From: CAJBNH01 sp964447285
GTDB lineage: Bacteria > Myxococcota_A > UBA9042
NCBI GenBank assembly: GCA_964447285.1
Contig: CAYURO010000002.1
Location: 124,001 to 188,000, forward strand
DNA: 64,000 bases
Direction: 5' to 3'
Shown one piece after another: positions 18,175 to 25,287 of this stretch (its first letter is position 1; every line of letters starts with the position of its first letter). Below the pieces are notes generated by a model, which worked only from the letters and a program-made list of their open reading frames with translations, was not told where the DNA came from and ran no database searches. A program made the position numbers and the translations under genes.

Positions 18175-18560
18175 GGGGTCACCATCGCGACGACGTCCTC
18201 GACGTGCTCAGCCCGCCGCACCAGCGGGTGGTGGTAGAAGGCGCAAGTCCGTTCATCGGCTGCGAAAAACCCGTGCTCCGGGTCCGCCTGTATGATGACG
18301 GACTTGCCCGACGCAAGCGCCATGCCCAGCTCGGTGTGCGTCCCGCGCCCTCCCGGCAGCAACACGACGACCACGTCGGCACGCAGGACACCTGACGTCT
18401 CGGCCAGTGCAACCTCACGAATTCGCTCGGGCTTATCCTTCTGCACGCTGCCGTGGTGGGTCCAGTCGTAGGTGATGGTGTGTCCTTGCGCGTTCAGCAG
18501 GTCGCGCAGGCGGTGATGGTCCGCGGCCCGGTCCAGACGGGTGGCGATGTAGTAGTTCAC
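18171..18560 (-). CDS. Nucleoside 2-deoxyribosyltransferase-like protein
   Basis: The protein has 129 residues. It begins MNYYIATRLDRAADHHRLRD and contains ADVVVVLLPGGRGTHTELGMALASGKSVI, the pattern of the nucleoside deoxyribosyltransferase-like fold in which the Glu of THTELG matches the catalytic nucleophile. Related short proteins are also annotated as phosphoribosyl-nucleotide hydrolases, so the reaction (base exchange or N-glycosidic cleavage) is uncertain. Its start overlaps the symporter stop by 4 bases, so the two genes are translationally coupled. It lies convergent with the porin gene. Confidence 0.75.
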   Translation of the reverse strand: MNYYIATRLDRAADHHRLRDLLNAQGHTITYDWTHHGSVQKDKPERIREVALAETSGVLRADVVVVLLPGGRGTHTELGMALASGKSVIIQADPEHGFFAADERTCAFYHHPLVRRAEHVEDVVAMVTP

Positions 18561-19798
18561 GCGGCGTCTCCTTCCTGCACGGCAACCGCCGCGTCCTTGC
18601 CCCGCACGGCGTCGATGGCAACAGCCACGGACATGTCACCCAGCACGTTGACGGCAGACCGGCAACGCGCGACGACCCAATCGACGGTCAGCAGCAGCGG
18701 AATCGCCTCGGCGGGCAGGTGCAGCGCCCCAAGAACCAGCGACAGCGAGATGATGCCCGCCTCCGGAATGCCTCCCACACCGATGGTCGCCGCCACCGCC
18801 ACCACCGCCGCCCCCAGCTGACTCGCCACGCTCAGCTCGATGCCGTACGCCTGCGCCAAGAACAGGACGGCCACGACCTCGTACAGCAAGATCCCGTCGT
18901 TGTTGAAGTTCGTCCCGACGCAGGCCGACAGCCTGGCCGCCCCAGGTGACACCTTCAAGTCCTCCAGCGCCTGCAACGTCACCGGCAACGTCGCAAGGCT
19001 GCTGTTGATGCCAAAGCCGTAGACCACGGGCTCGCGCGCCGCCTTCCAGAACCGCTGCAACGGGATACGGGCCACCAGCACGACCCAGGTGTGGTACACC
19101 AGCAGCACGTGCAACCCCATGCCCAACACGCAGAACCCGACGTAGGCCGCCAGCCCTCCCATCATCGACAACCCGTGCTCGCCCAAGACCTTGGCCACCG
19201 CACCAAATACCGCCAGGGGCGTCAAGCGCACCACCCAACCCATCAGGCGCATCGCCAGCTTCAGCCCCGCCGCCACCCAGCCGGACAGGGGCGCCGTCGC
19301 CCGCTTGCCCAGCTCGACGCGCTGCAGCAGCCACACCAGGATGCCGACCGCAAGCGCCAACAGGATCGCCAGCACCATTGGACTGCCCAACAGCAGCGCT
19401 GCGATGTGGCCAGGACTCGTATCGACCGCCGGCATCGCCTTGGCCGACGGCGGCAGCGCGTGGCGCAGATCCAGCCACTGCCCCGGGCGAAACACGTTCG
19501 ACACGACAAGGGCGATCAGGATGGCGCCCGTGGCGTTGCCAGCCGAGATGGCGAACAGCGCCCCGACGCCGCGAACCGCAAACGCATGGGACAGCACGCC
19601 GTCCAGAATCGCCAGGAAGAGCAGAGGGATCGCCAGCAGCTTGATGAGCTCGATGATCCACTTGGCCAGCACGCCCAGCGGCGCGACTTGTGGCCCGAGC
19701 GATAGCCCCAAGGCAGCGCCAATGCACAGGGCCACCAGAATCTGTGGATACAGCGGCCAGCGCAGCGGATTCCACAGACGGGGGGGGGCGTTTTCCAT
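18557..19798 (-). CDS. Dicarboxylate/amino acid:cation symporter (DAACS family)
   Basis: The protein has 413 residues, usual for GltP/DctA relatives. Start ATG at 19798; the frame is open upstream, but the family N-terminus (NPLRWPLYPQILVALCIGAALG) follows this ATG directly. The re-entrant loop and substrate region are recognisable: SSLATLPVTLQALE, then a cluster like CVGTNFNNDGILLYEVVAVLFLAQ. The usual NMDGT is NNDGI here and the first hairpin lacks the poly-Ser run, so substrate or ion coupling may differ from glutamate or succinate carriers. It probably works in the inner membrane. Nine C fall in codons 4-7. It is coupled to the deoxyribosyltransferase-like gene by a 4-base overlap. Confidence 0.88.
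   Translation of the reverse strand: MENAPPRLWNPLRWPLYPQILVALCIGAALGLSLGPQVAPLGVLAKWIIELIKLLAIPLLFLAILDGVLSHAFAVRGVGALFAISAGNATGAILIALVVSNVFRPGQWLDLRHALPPSAKAMPAVDTSPGHIAALLLGSPMVLAILLALAVGILVWLLQRVELGKRATAPLSGWVAAGLKLAMRLMGWVVRLTPLAVFGAVAKVLGEHGLSMMGGLAAYVGFCVLGMGLHVLLVYHTWVVLVARIPLQRFWKAAREPVVYGFGINSSLATLPVTLQALEDLKVSPGAARLSACVGTNFNNDGILLYEVVAVLFLAQAYGIELSVASQLGAAVVAVAATIGVGGIPEAGIISLSLVLGALHLPAEAIPLLLTVDWVVARCRSAVNVLGDMSVAVAIDAVRGKDAAVAVQEGDAA
19780..19788 (-). repeat. Run of 9 C (minus strand) in codons 4-7 of the symporter gene
   Basis: Nine consecutive G on the plus strand lie immediately after the start codon of the symporter gene. A slip of one base would put the whole protein out of frame, so this is a candidate on/off tract. 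Confidence 0.8.
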
Positions 19799-19979
19799 GA
19801 AGGGCTCCGGGCCTGACCGCAGCAAGAGCGGGGACGGCAAGCCTTGCGAGCGTAGCGGTTGTCGGGCTTGCGGGACAAGGAGGCGCGGCACCTGACACCT
19901 CACCTTGTCCCGTGTTACACCACCGCGCGAACCGGGCCGCCCCGGACATTGGTTTTCCCCTCGCCTCGGAGCCGTGACC

Positions 19980-20744
19980 ATGCGCAAGTCCCTGTTCCTC
20001 CTCTGTGTGTGCGGATTGTGGCTGGCCGGTTGCGGCGCGTCCGACGGTGGCACCGGCTCGACCCCTCCGGTTCCGGACACGACCGTGGGCGACACGACGC
20101 CCGCAGACACGACCGTCACCGATGCCACCCCCGACACCGCAATCGACGCGCCCAAGACCGACAGCACCACGCCGGTCTGCAACCCGTTCAAGAACACGGG
20201 CTGCACTGAACCCAAGACCCAGTGCGGGTACGACGAAGACGGCAAGGTCGCGTGCATTCCGGCCGGCGACATTCCGGTGGGCGGCGAGTGTGGCGGCGGC
20301 GGTCTTTGCGAGAAGGGCGCGTGCGTCACCAGCCAATCCGGGACGTCACAGTGCTCGCCCTACTGCGGCACGGCGGCGCACTGCCCCGGCAGCACCTGCA
20401 ACAAGATCGAGGGGGGCAACTGGAAGGTTTGCGACGTGGCGAAGTACGTGACCTGCGATCTGTTCACGCAGAATTGCGCGGACAAAACGCTGTCTTGCTA
20501 CGACTCGTCGAACGGCTTCGTGTGCCTGAAGACCGGTTCCGCAGAGGAAGGCTCGCAGTGCCAGTCCAGCAACGGCTGCCTCCCGGGCTACACCTGCGCG
20601 GGCGCCGACACCTTCAGCATGGGCCTGTGCCAGAAGGTCTGCCGCGTGAGCGGCGGCGAGCCATCCTGCGACTCGATCGAGGCGTCCTGTGTCCCCATCC
20701 AAGGCAGCGGCAAGTACGGCTTCTGCGACCAGTTGAACCAGTGA
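19980..20744 (+). CDS. Cys-rich secreted lipoprotein, function unknown
   Basis: The protein has 254 residues. The ATG at 19980 opens a lipoprotein signal (RKSLFLLCVCGLWLAGC). A Thr/Asp-rich linker (about 30-65, DTTVGDTTPADTTVTDA) precedes a Cys-rich domain with many closely spaced pairs such as GGECGGGGLCEKGAC, SQCSPYCGTAAHCPGSTC and SSNGCLPGYTC. The Cys pairing suggests a disulfide-held, EGF- or knottin-like surface module. Such Asp/Thr linkers plus Cys-rich heads are common in Myxococcota lipoproteins. It stands alone between the divergent symporter gene and the PilZ-like gene. I do not recognise a named family. Confidence 0.72.
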   Translation: MRKSLFLLCVCGLWLAGCGASDGGTGSTPPVPDTTVGDTTPADTTVTDATPDTAIDAPKTDSTTPVCNPFKNTGCTEPKTQCGYDEDGKVACIPAGDIPVGGECGGGGLCEKGACVTSQSGTSQCSPYCGTAAHCPGSTCNKIEGGNWKVCDVAKYVTCDLFTQNCADKTLSCYDSSNGFVCLKTGSAEEGSQCQSSNGCLPGYTCAGADTFSMGLCQKVCRVSGGEPSCDSIEASCVPIQGSGKYGFCDQLNQ

Positions 20745-20772
20745 TCGGGACCAAGCGCGGGAGACCGGCGCG

Positions 20773-21747
20773 GTGAACTTCCAGGAAACCAGCGACACCA
20801 CGGTAACTTGCGAGTGGGCGGCGACGCGCACCATCGGGTCGCTGTTGGTGCTGCAAGAGCGCAGGGCTGTGCTGACCCTGCTGCGGGCCCCGGAGATCGG
20901 CGAGTCCGTGCTGATCCAGCTGGATGACGAGGCTTCTGGTGAGCCCCCCGCCACCCTGGACGGCCGCTGCATCACCGCTTCGCAGAATGAGTGGGGCGAG
21001 TCACTGGTAGAGGTTGAGCTGAGTCGCGTCGGCGTCGTGGGCTCGACGGAAACGTTGCAGGCATTTCTGGACCGTCACCGCATCGTTCAGGGCGGCGAGG
21101 TGACGGCCCAACCCATGCCGGACTCGCCCCAATTCCTGTGGTGCGTGTACGAGCTGCCGGAGCCACCGGCGGTCGCGGAGGACGAGGGGCGCGACACCGA
21201 GGTCGTCTCGTTTGCCCCGGTAGAAGAACCGAAGCCGCTTCGCGGTCACAGACAGACCGCGCCGACCCCCGAGTTGTTCCTGCCGGACGAGGATGAGGCC
21301 GCGCCGTGGCCGGAAGAGCCCCCCGGCGCCCCCGAGGTCCCCGGTGATCCGGAGGTCCCTGTCGCTTCCCAGGTCCCCGTTGACCCGGAGACCGCCCTGC
21401 CCCCCGCAGTCGCACATCGCGTGAACGAGTCGGTGTCGTTCCGCTTGGGACGGCGAAAGGCCATGGGAACGCTGCTGCGTTTGGCAGAAACAAGCCTGCG
21501 CGTTCGCACGACAACGCCTCCCGCGGTGTACGACCGTCTCGTGGTGACGATGTCGACCCAGAGTCGGGCAGAGCCTCCGCTGGACTTGACGTGCGAAGTG
21601 ATACGGGTGCACCCACCGTCAGAGGGCCAAGGTCACGCGATCTTCGACGCCCGCGTGACAGTCGGGCATTCGGCAGCGACCATGGCGCGGTTGCGACGGC
21701 GCGTGGAAGAGGCGGTGAGTGCGCCTGCCGTCGACGGGGGAGAGTGA
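20773..21747 (+). CDS. Two-lobed PilZ-like protein (tentative)
   Basis: The protein has 324 residues and a GTG start. It has two similar beta-rich segments: about res. 1-105 (IGSLLVLQERRAVLTLLRAPEIGESVLIQLDD) and 212-320 (VNESVSFRLGRRKAMGTLLRLAETSLRVRTTTPPAVYDRLVVTM), joined by a Pro/Glu-rich linker. The order of strands and GTLL..LAETSLRV segments recall PilZ domains, which bind cyclic di-GMP, but a clear RxxxR switch is not seen. The gene opens a rightward set with a secreted protein and a two-component pair, so a signalling role is reasonable. The domain call is tentative. Confidence 0.5.
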   Translation: MNFQETSDTTVTCEWAATRTIGSLLVLQERRAVLTLLRAPEIGESVLIQLDDEASGEPPATLDGRCITASQNEWGESLVEVELSRVGVVGSTETLQAFLDRHRIVQGGEVTAQPMPDSPQFLWCVYELPEPPAVAEDEGRDTEVVSFAPVEEPKPLRGHRQTAPTPELFLPDEDEAAPWPEEPPGAPEVPGDPEVPVASQVPVDPETALPPAVAHRVNESVSFRLGRRKAMGTLLRLAETSLRVRTTTPPAVYDRLVVTMSTQSRAEPPLDLTCEVIRVHPPSEGQGHAIFDARVTVGHSAATMARLRRRVEEAVSAPAVDGGE

Positions 21748-21749
21748 CG

Positions 21750-22445
21750 ATGCGTGGAAACCGACCCGCTTGCCTTGCTGGTGTCGCCGCCGCCTTCGCA
21801 TACACGCTGGCTATGCCCTCATGGTCATTGGAAATTCCACCGCGTCCCAGTGCGCCCGGTGCTGAGATGCCCGTCCCTGCGCCCGAAGACGGTGTCGAGG
21901 ACCAGCGCCCCGTCGAAGACCCCGGACCACCGCCCGCTTGGATGAAGTTCCTGGGCTGGTCCTCCGACGGTACGCGAATCGCTTGGCGCGAAGGTGCTGC
22001 GGGAGGTCGCTCCCGCCCCGGAGACCCCGTCCGCATCGCGCGCTTGGACGAGAGCGGCGTCATCGTCGACCGCTTGTTCGTGCGCGACGATGTCAGCAAG
22101 TACCTGCAAGTCCGCCGAATTCGCATCGCCAACGGCAACCTTGCCCAAGCCGAGCAGGTCACCCCTGCCGACGTGGTGCTGCGCGTGAAGAGCGGACGCC
22201 TGTTCGCCGTCGCGGTCCGGGGTCAGCCCGCTCAGGTCGCCGTGCTGGAGAAGCGAACCGACGGCTATGAGCCCGTCGCCCTGATGCCCGTGCGCAGTCC
22301 CACCGCGCAGGTGCGGGCGGAGGGCTGGGAGTCGCCGGACGGACGTCTGGTGGCCTTCGTCGTGCACTCGGGCAGCGGCGCGGCGCGCCAGGCGACGCTG
22401 GTGGTCGTCCCCGCGGCCCCTGCCCGCAAGCGAGGTGCGCCGTGA
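21750..22445 (+). CDS. Exported protein of unknown function
   Basis: The protein has 231 residues. The ATG at 21750 follows the previous stop by 2 bases. A hydrophobic N-terminus with an Ala-rich signal peptide (about res. 1-26) is followed by a Pro-rich segment and a beta-rich domain with MKFLGWSSDGTRIAWREG and GWESPDGRLVAFVVH near the end, which look like two WD40- or TolB-type strand units (GWS.DGxxIAW). Its GTGA overlap with the response-regulator gene makes it part of that operon, perhaps as an extracytoplasmic input. I do not recognise the family. Confidence 0.65.
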   Translation: MRGNRPACLAGVAAAFAYTLAMPSWSLEIPPRPSAPGAEMPVPAPEDGVEDQRPVEDPGPPPAWMKFLGWSSDGTRIAWREGAAGGRSRPGDPVRIARLDESGVIVDRLFVRDDVSKYLQVRRIRIANGNLAQAEQVTPADVVLRVKSGRLFAVAVRGQPAQVAVLEKRTDGYEPVALMPVRSPTAQVRAEGWESPDGRLVAFVVHSGSGAARQATLVVVPAAPARKRGAP

Positions 22446-23137
22446 CGCCCACCATTCTGGTCGTCGAGGACGAGCCCGACCTGCGCGCGCTGGTGGTCCA
22501 CAACGTGGAAGCATCTGGCATGGCGTCGCTTTCCTGCGGCACCGGTGGCGAGGCGCTTGCGCTTGCGGCCCGCTACAAACCCGACCTGATCCTGCTGGAC
22601 CTGATGCTGCCCGACCTGCTGGGCGGCGAGGTCTGCCGACGACTGCGCGCGGACCCGGTGCTGGCACAGACGCCCATCATCATGCTGACGGCCCGCACCG
22701 CCGAGGTTGACCGTGTGCAGGGATTCGAAGCCGGGGCGGACGACTACATCTCCAAGCCCTTCAGCACCCGCGAGCTGATCCTGAGGGTGCGTGCGGTGTT
22801 GCGGCGACGACAGCAGGCCGTCGCGCCCGAGACGACACGGCTGTCGGCCGGCGGCATCGAAGTTGACGCGGCCCGCCACCAAGTGCACATCAACGGCGCC
22901 GAGATCAAGGTGACGGCGCTGGAGTTCCGCCTGCTGTCCACCCTGCTGGACCGGCGTGGTCGGGTGCAGACGCGGCAGATGCTGCTCGAGGACGTCTGGG
23001 GTGTCAGTCCTGAGCTGCACACGCGCACCGTCGACACCCACGTCAAGCGGCTGCGCGAGCGCTTGGGAGCCGCTGGCGACGCCATCGAGACCGTGCGCGG
23101 CGTCGGCTACTGTTTCCGCGCACCGCAGGAGGGCTGA
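22442..23137 (+). CDS. OmpR/PhoB-family response regulator
   Basis: The protein has 231 residues. The receiver domain has the acid pair VVEDEPD near the start, the phospho-acceptor D53 in LILLDLMLPD, the Thr of MLTARTA and the Lys of DDYISKPF. A winged-helix DNA-binding domain follows (EIKVTALEFRLLSTLLDRRGRVQTRQMLLEDVWG, then RTVDTHVKRLRERLG), as in PhoB/OmpR. It overlaps the previous gene (GTGA) and is followed directly by its kinase. No pst, pho or porin genes are nearby, so the target regulon is unknown. Confidence 0.95.
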   Translation: MTPTILVVEDEPDLRALVVHNVEASGMASLSCGTGGEALALAARYKPDLILLDLMLPDLLGGEVCRRLRADPVLAQTPIIMLTARTAEVDRVQGFEAGADDYISKPFSTRELILRVRAVLRRRQQAVAPETTRLSAGGIEVDAARHQVHINGAEIKVTALEFRLLSTLLDRRGRVQTRQMLLEDVWGVSPELHTRTVDTHVKRLRERLGAAGDAIETVRGVGYCFRAPQEG

Positions 23138-24259
23138 GTGACCGAGCCTGCCCCCCCTGACGCCCCGCCCCTGCGGCCCAGCATCCTCGCCGCCCGCCAG
23201 AACCTGTTTTCCACGATGCTCGACGCCATGACCGACGGCGTGATGGTCGTGGACGACAAGATGCGCGTCGTGGTCACCAACCGTGCGTTGCGCGAGATCC
23301 TCCTGTTGCCACCGGGAAGCCACGGCCGGCCGCTGAACCAGGTGGTGCGCCAACCGGGCTTGGACGATGCGTTTGCCCAAGTGCTGTCGGGCGGGGGCAC
23401 GCGCAACCTCGAGTTCGTTCACCGCGGCCTGCAGGATCGGGTGCTGGACGTGCTGGTCGTGCCCCTACCCGACCACGAGCACTGGGGCCACCGCGCCCTC
23501 GGGGTGGTTCGAGACGTGACGGAGCGCCGCCAGCTGGACCGGATGCTGATGGACTTCATCGCCAACGCGAGTCATGAGTTGCGCACCCCGACGACCGCGA
23601 TTCTGGGCTATGCCGAGACGCTGGTCGACGCGGCGCCCAAGGACCCGCAGGTGCTGGCCGGCTTCCACCAGACCATCTACCGCCACGCCCAGCGCCTCTC
23701 GACCCTGCTGGCGCAGCTGCTGGAGCTGTGCCGGTTGGACGATGAAACCTACCGCATGCACTTCGAATCTGTGGATCTGGAGTCGGTGCTGGCAGTCGTC
23801 GTCGAACAACTGGCTGACATGGCAAGCGAGTCGGGCTTGAGCCTGCAGGTGTCGGCGCCGCCGCAGCTGGGGCGAGTGTGGGCGGACCGGGGGGCGCTCG
23901 AGATTGTCTTCGCAAACCTGCTGCAAAACGCCATCAAGTATACGCCGCCGGGAGGGGGCAGGATCGAGGTAAGGATGCGCCCGGAAGGGACGGCCCGGGT
24001 GCAGGTGTCCGTCATCGACAGCGGCATCGGCATCTCAGCCGAGGACCAACTGCGCATTTTTGAGCGATTTTATCGGGTGGACCGCGGTCGCAGCCGACAC
24101 ATGGGCGGTGTGGGTCTGGGCCTGAGCATCGTGAAGCAGCTGGTGGACCACCTGGGCGGCGCCATCGAGGTCAGCAGCCAAGTGGGGCGTGGCTCTACGT
24201 TTTCTGTCGTCCTGACGCTGGCGGAAGCCGAAGGTCGCGGGCCCGCCAAGGCGCTGTAA
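23138..24259 (+). CDS. PhoR-type sensor histidine kinase without membrane segments
   Basis: The protein has 373 residues and its GTG start directly follows the regulator's stop. A PAS-like domain (about 25-120, MLDAMTDGVMVVDDKMRVVVTN) precedes the dimerisation domain with H146 in ANASHELRTPTTAILGYAETL, then the ATPase domain with FANLLQNAIKYTPPGG (N box), DSGIGI (G1) and GVGLGLSIVKQL (G2). No hydrophobic membrane helix is visible, unlike E. coli PhoR, so it probably senses a cytoplasmic signal through the PAS domain or through a partner. It is the last gene of the operon. Confidence 0.93.
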   Translation: MTEPAPPDAPPLRPSILAARQNLFSTMLDAMTDGVMVVDDKMRVVVTNRALREILLLPPGSHGRPLNQVVRQPGLDDAFAQVLSGGGTRNLEFVHRGLQDRVLDVLVVPLPDHEHWGHRALGVVRDVTERRQLDRMLMDFIANASHELRTPTTAILGYAETLVDAAPKDPQVLAGFHQTIYRHAQRLSTLLAQLLELCRLDDETYRMHFESVDLESVLAVVVEQLADMASESGLSLQVSAPPQLGRVWADRGALEIVFANLLQNAIKYTPPGGGRIEVRMRPEGTARVQVSVIDSGIGISAEDQLRIFERFYRVDRGRSRHMGGVGLGLSIVKQLVDHLGGAIEVSSQVGRGSTFSVVLTLAEAEGRGPAKAL

Positions 24260-24283
24260 CAGCCACGCGGGGCGCGACTGCGG

Positions 24284-25072
24284 CTATAGGCGGACGTCGC
24301 CGAAGCGCTTGGTCAGGTACTCTTCGGACACACGCACGCCGTTGATGACCGACGCGATGAAGACGTCGCGCTTGTCGTACTCGGCTTCCAGCGTATCCAT
24401 GATCGGGTCAGCTTCGGCATCGGAGATCGCGACGATGGCCTCGACGTCCTCGTTGATCTGCTTGACCAGCTTCTGCAGCTGACCGTACAGGCGCCACTCG
24501 GCCTCGTCCCAGTTGTAGATGACCAGCTGAGCCAACAGGCCGTTGTTGCGCGTGAAGATCTCGGCGCGCAGGACCTTCTCGAGGAGCGAGGCGTCGATCT
24601 TGTTCGGCCGGTAGCCCTTGAAGTGGCGGTAGTAGACCGCGCGGTCCAAACGCTCGAGCTCGACCAGGAAGGTGCGCAGCGGCACCCGGCGGCACATGCG
24701 TGCGAACAGCTTGGGCGACAGCTTCTGGAGGGCGCCGATGGCCTCCGCATCGCCTTCTTCCTTCTTGGCCGCGTCGGTGGCGGGTTCGACTGGCTTGGCC
24801 GCGTCGGTGGCGGGTTCGACTGGCTTGGCCGCGTCGGTGGCGGGTTCGNNNNNNNNNNNNNNNNNNNNNNNNNNNNNNNNNNNNNNNNNNNNNNNNNNNN
24901 NNNNNNNNNNNNNNNNNNNNNNNNNNNNNNNNNNNNNNNNNNNNNNNNCCGCGTCGGTGGCGGGTTCGACTGGCTTGGCCGCGTCGGTGGCGGGTTCGAC
25001 TGGGGCGGCGGCGTCGGTGGCGGCGTCGGTGGCGGCGTCGGTGGCGGGGGTCTGGTCGGGGGCTTCGCTCAT
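24284..25072 (-). CDS. Repeat-bearing protein with a conserved helical C-terminus, function unknown (assembly gap inside)
   Basis: The protein starts MSEAPDQTPATDAATDA, then has repeats of AAKPVEPATD (10 residues). The repeat DNA is interrupted by 100 N, and 50 bases are duplicated at the gap edges. Collapsing the gap leaves about 212 residues in frame. The last 150 residues are a compact helical, well-behaved domain: LFARMCRRVPLRTFLVELERLDRAVYYRHFKGYRPNK and ITRNNGLLAQLV-like segments, with WDEAEWRLYGQLQKLVKQINEDVEA. There is no signal peptide or membrane helix, so it should be cytoplasmic. I do not recognise the C-terminal domain. Confidence 0.7.
   Translation of the reverse strand: MSEAPDQTPATDAATDAATDAAAPVEPATDAAKPVEPATDAXXXXXXXXXXXXXXXXXXXXXXXXXXXXXXXXXXEPATDAAKPVEPATDAAKPVEPATDAAKKEEGDAEAIGALQKLSPKLFARMCRRVPLRTFLVELERLDRAVYYRHFKGYRPNKIDASLLEKVLRAEIFTRNNGLLAQLVIYNWDEAEWRLYGQLQKLVKQINEDVEAIVAISDAEADPIMDTLEAEYDKRDVFIASVINGVRVSEEYLTKRFGDVRL
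24765..25003 (-). repeat. 30-base tandem repeat coding AAKPVEPATD, with an assembly gap
   Basis: The 30-base unit repeats with near-perfect identity on both sides of the gap. At 25009-25045 a further 12-base GC-rich repeat (ggcggcgtcggt, three copies) codes the Ala-Thr-Asp stretch before it. Copy number is unknown because the assembler could not cross the array. Confidence 0.85.
24849..24948. other. Assembly gap of exactly 100 N in a 30-base repeat
   Basis: The 50 bases before and after the gap are the same, so the gap is a placeholder for an unresolved tandem array. The frame of the host gene is kept whether the overlap is collapsed or extended by whole repeat units. Confidence 0.92.
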
Positions 25073-25287
25073 GTTGGGGGCGTTCCTGTGTCGGGGCCTC
25101 GGTCGTGCCGAAGCGTCGGTTGGGGCGCCGGGACTCTAGGAGCCGCGGGCCAAAAAGGCAAGCCTGACGCGGGTTGTGCGCGTGCGGCGGGGCTTGTGGA
25201 GAAAGCAGTGCAGCAAAATCGACAAGACGCCCGGGGGCAGACATCCTTACGGTTGCGGAGCCCTGCTTCGGCGCGATGGAGTCTCGC

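Noticed and set aside
24765..25003. 30-base repeats resembling a CRISPR array
   Set aside because: The repeats are directly adjacent with no spacers and code a protein repeat.
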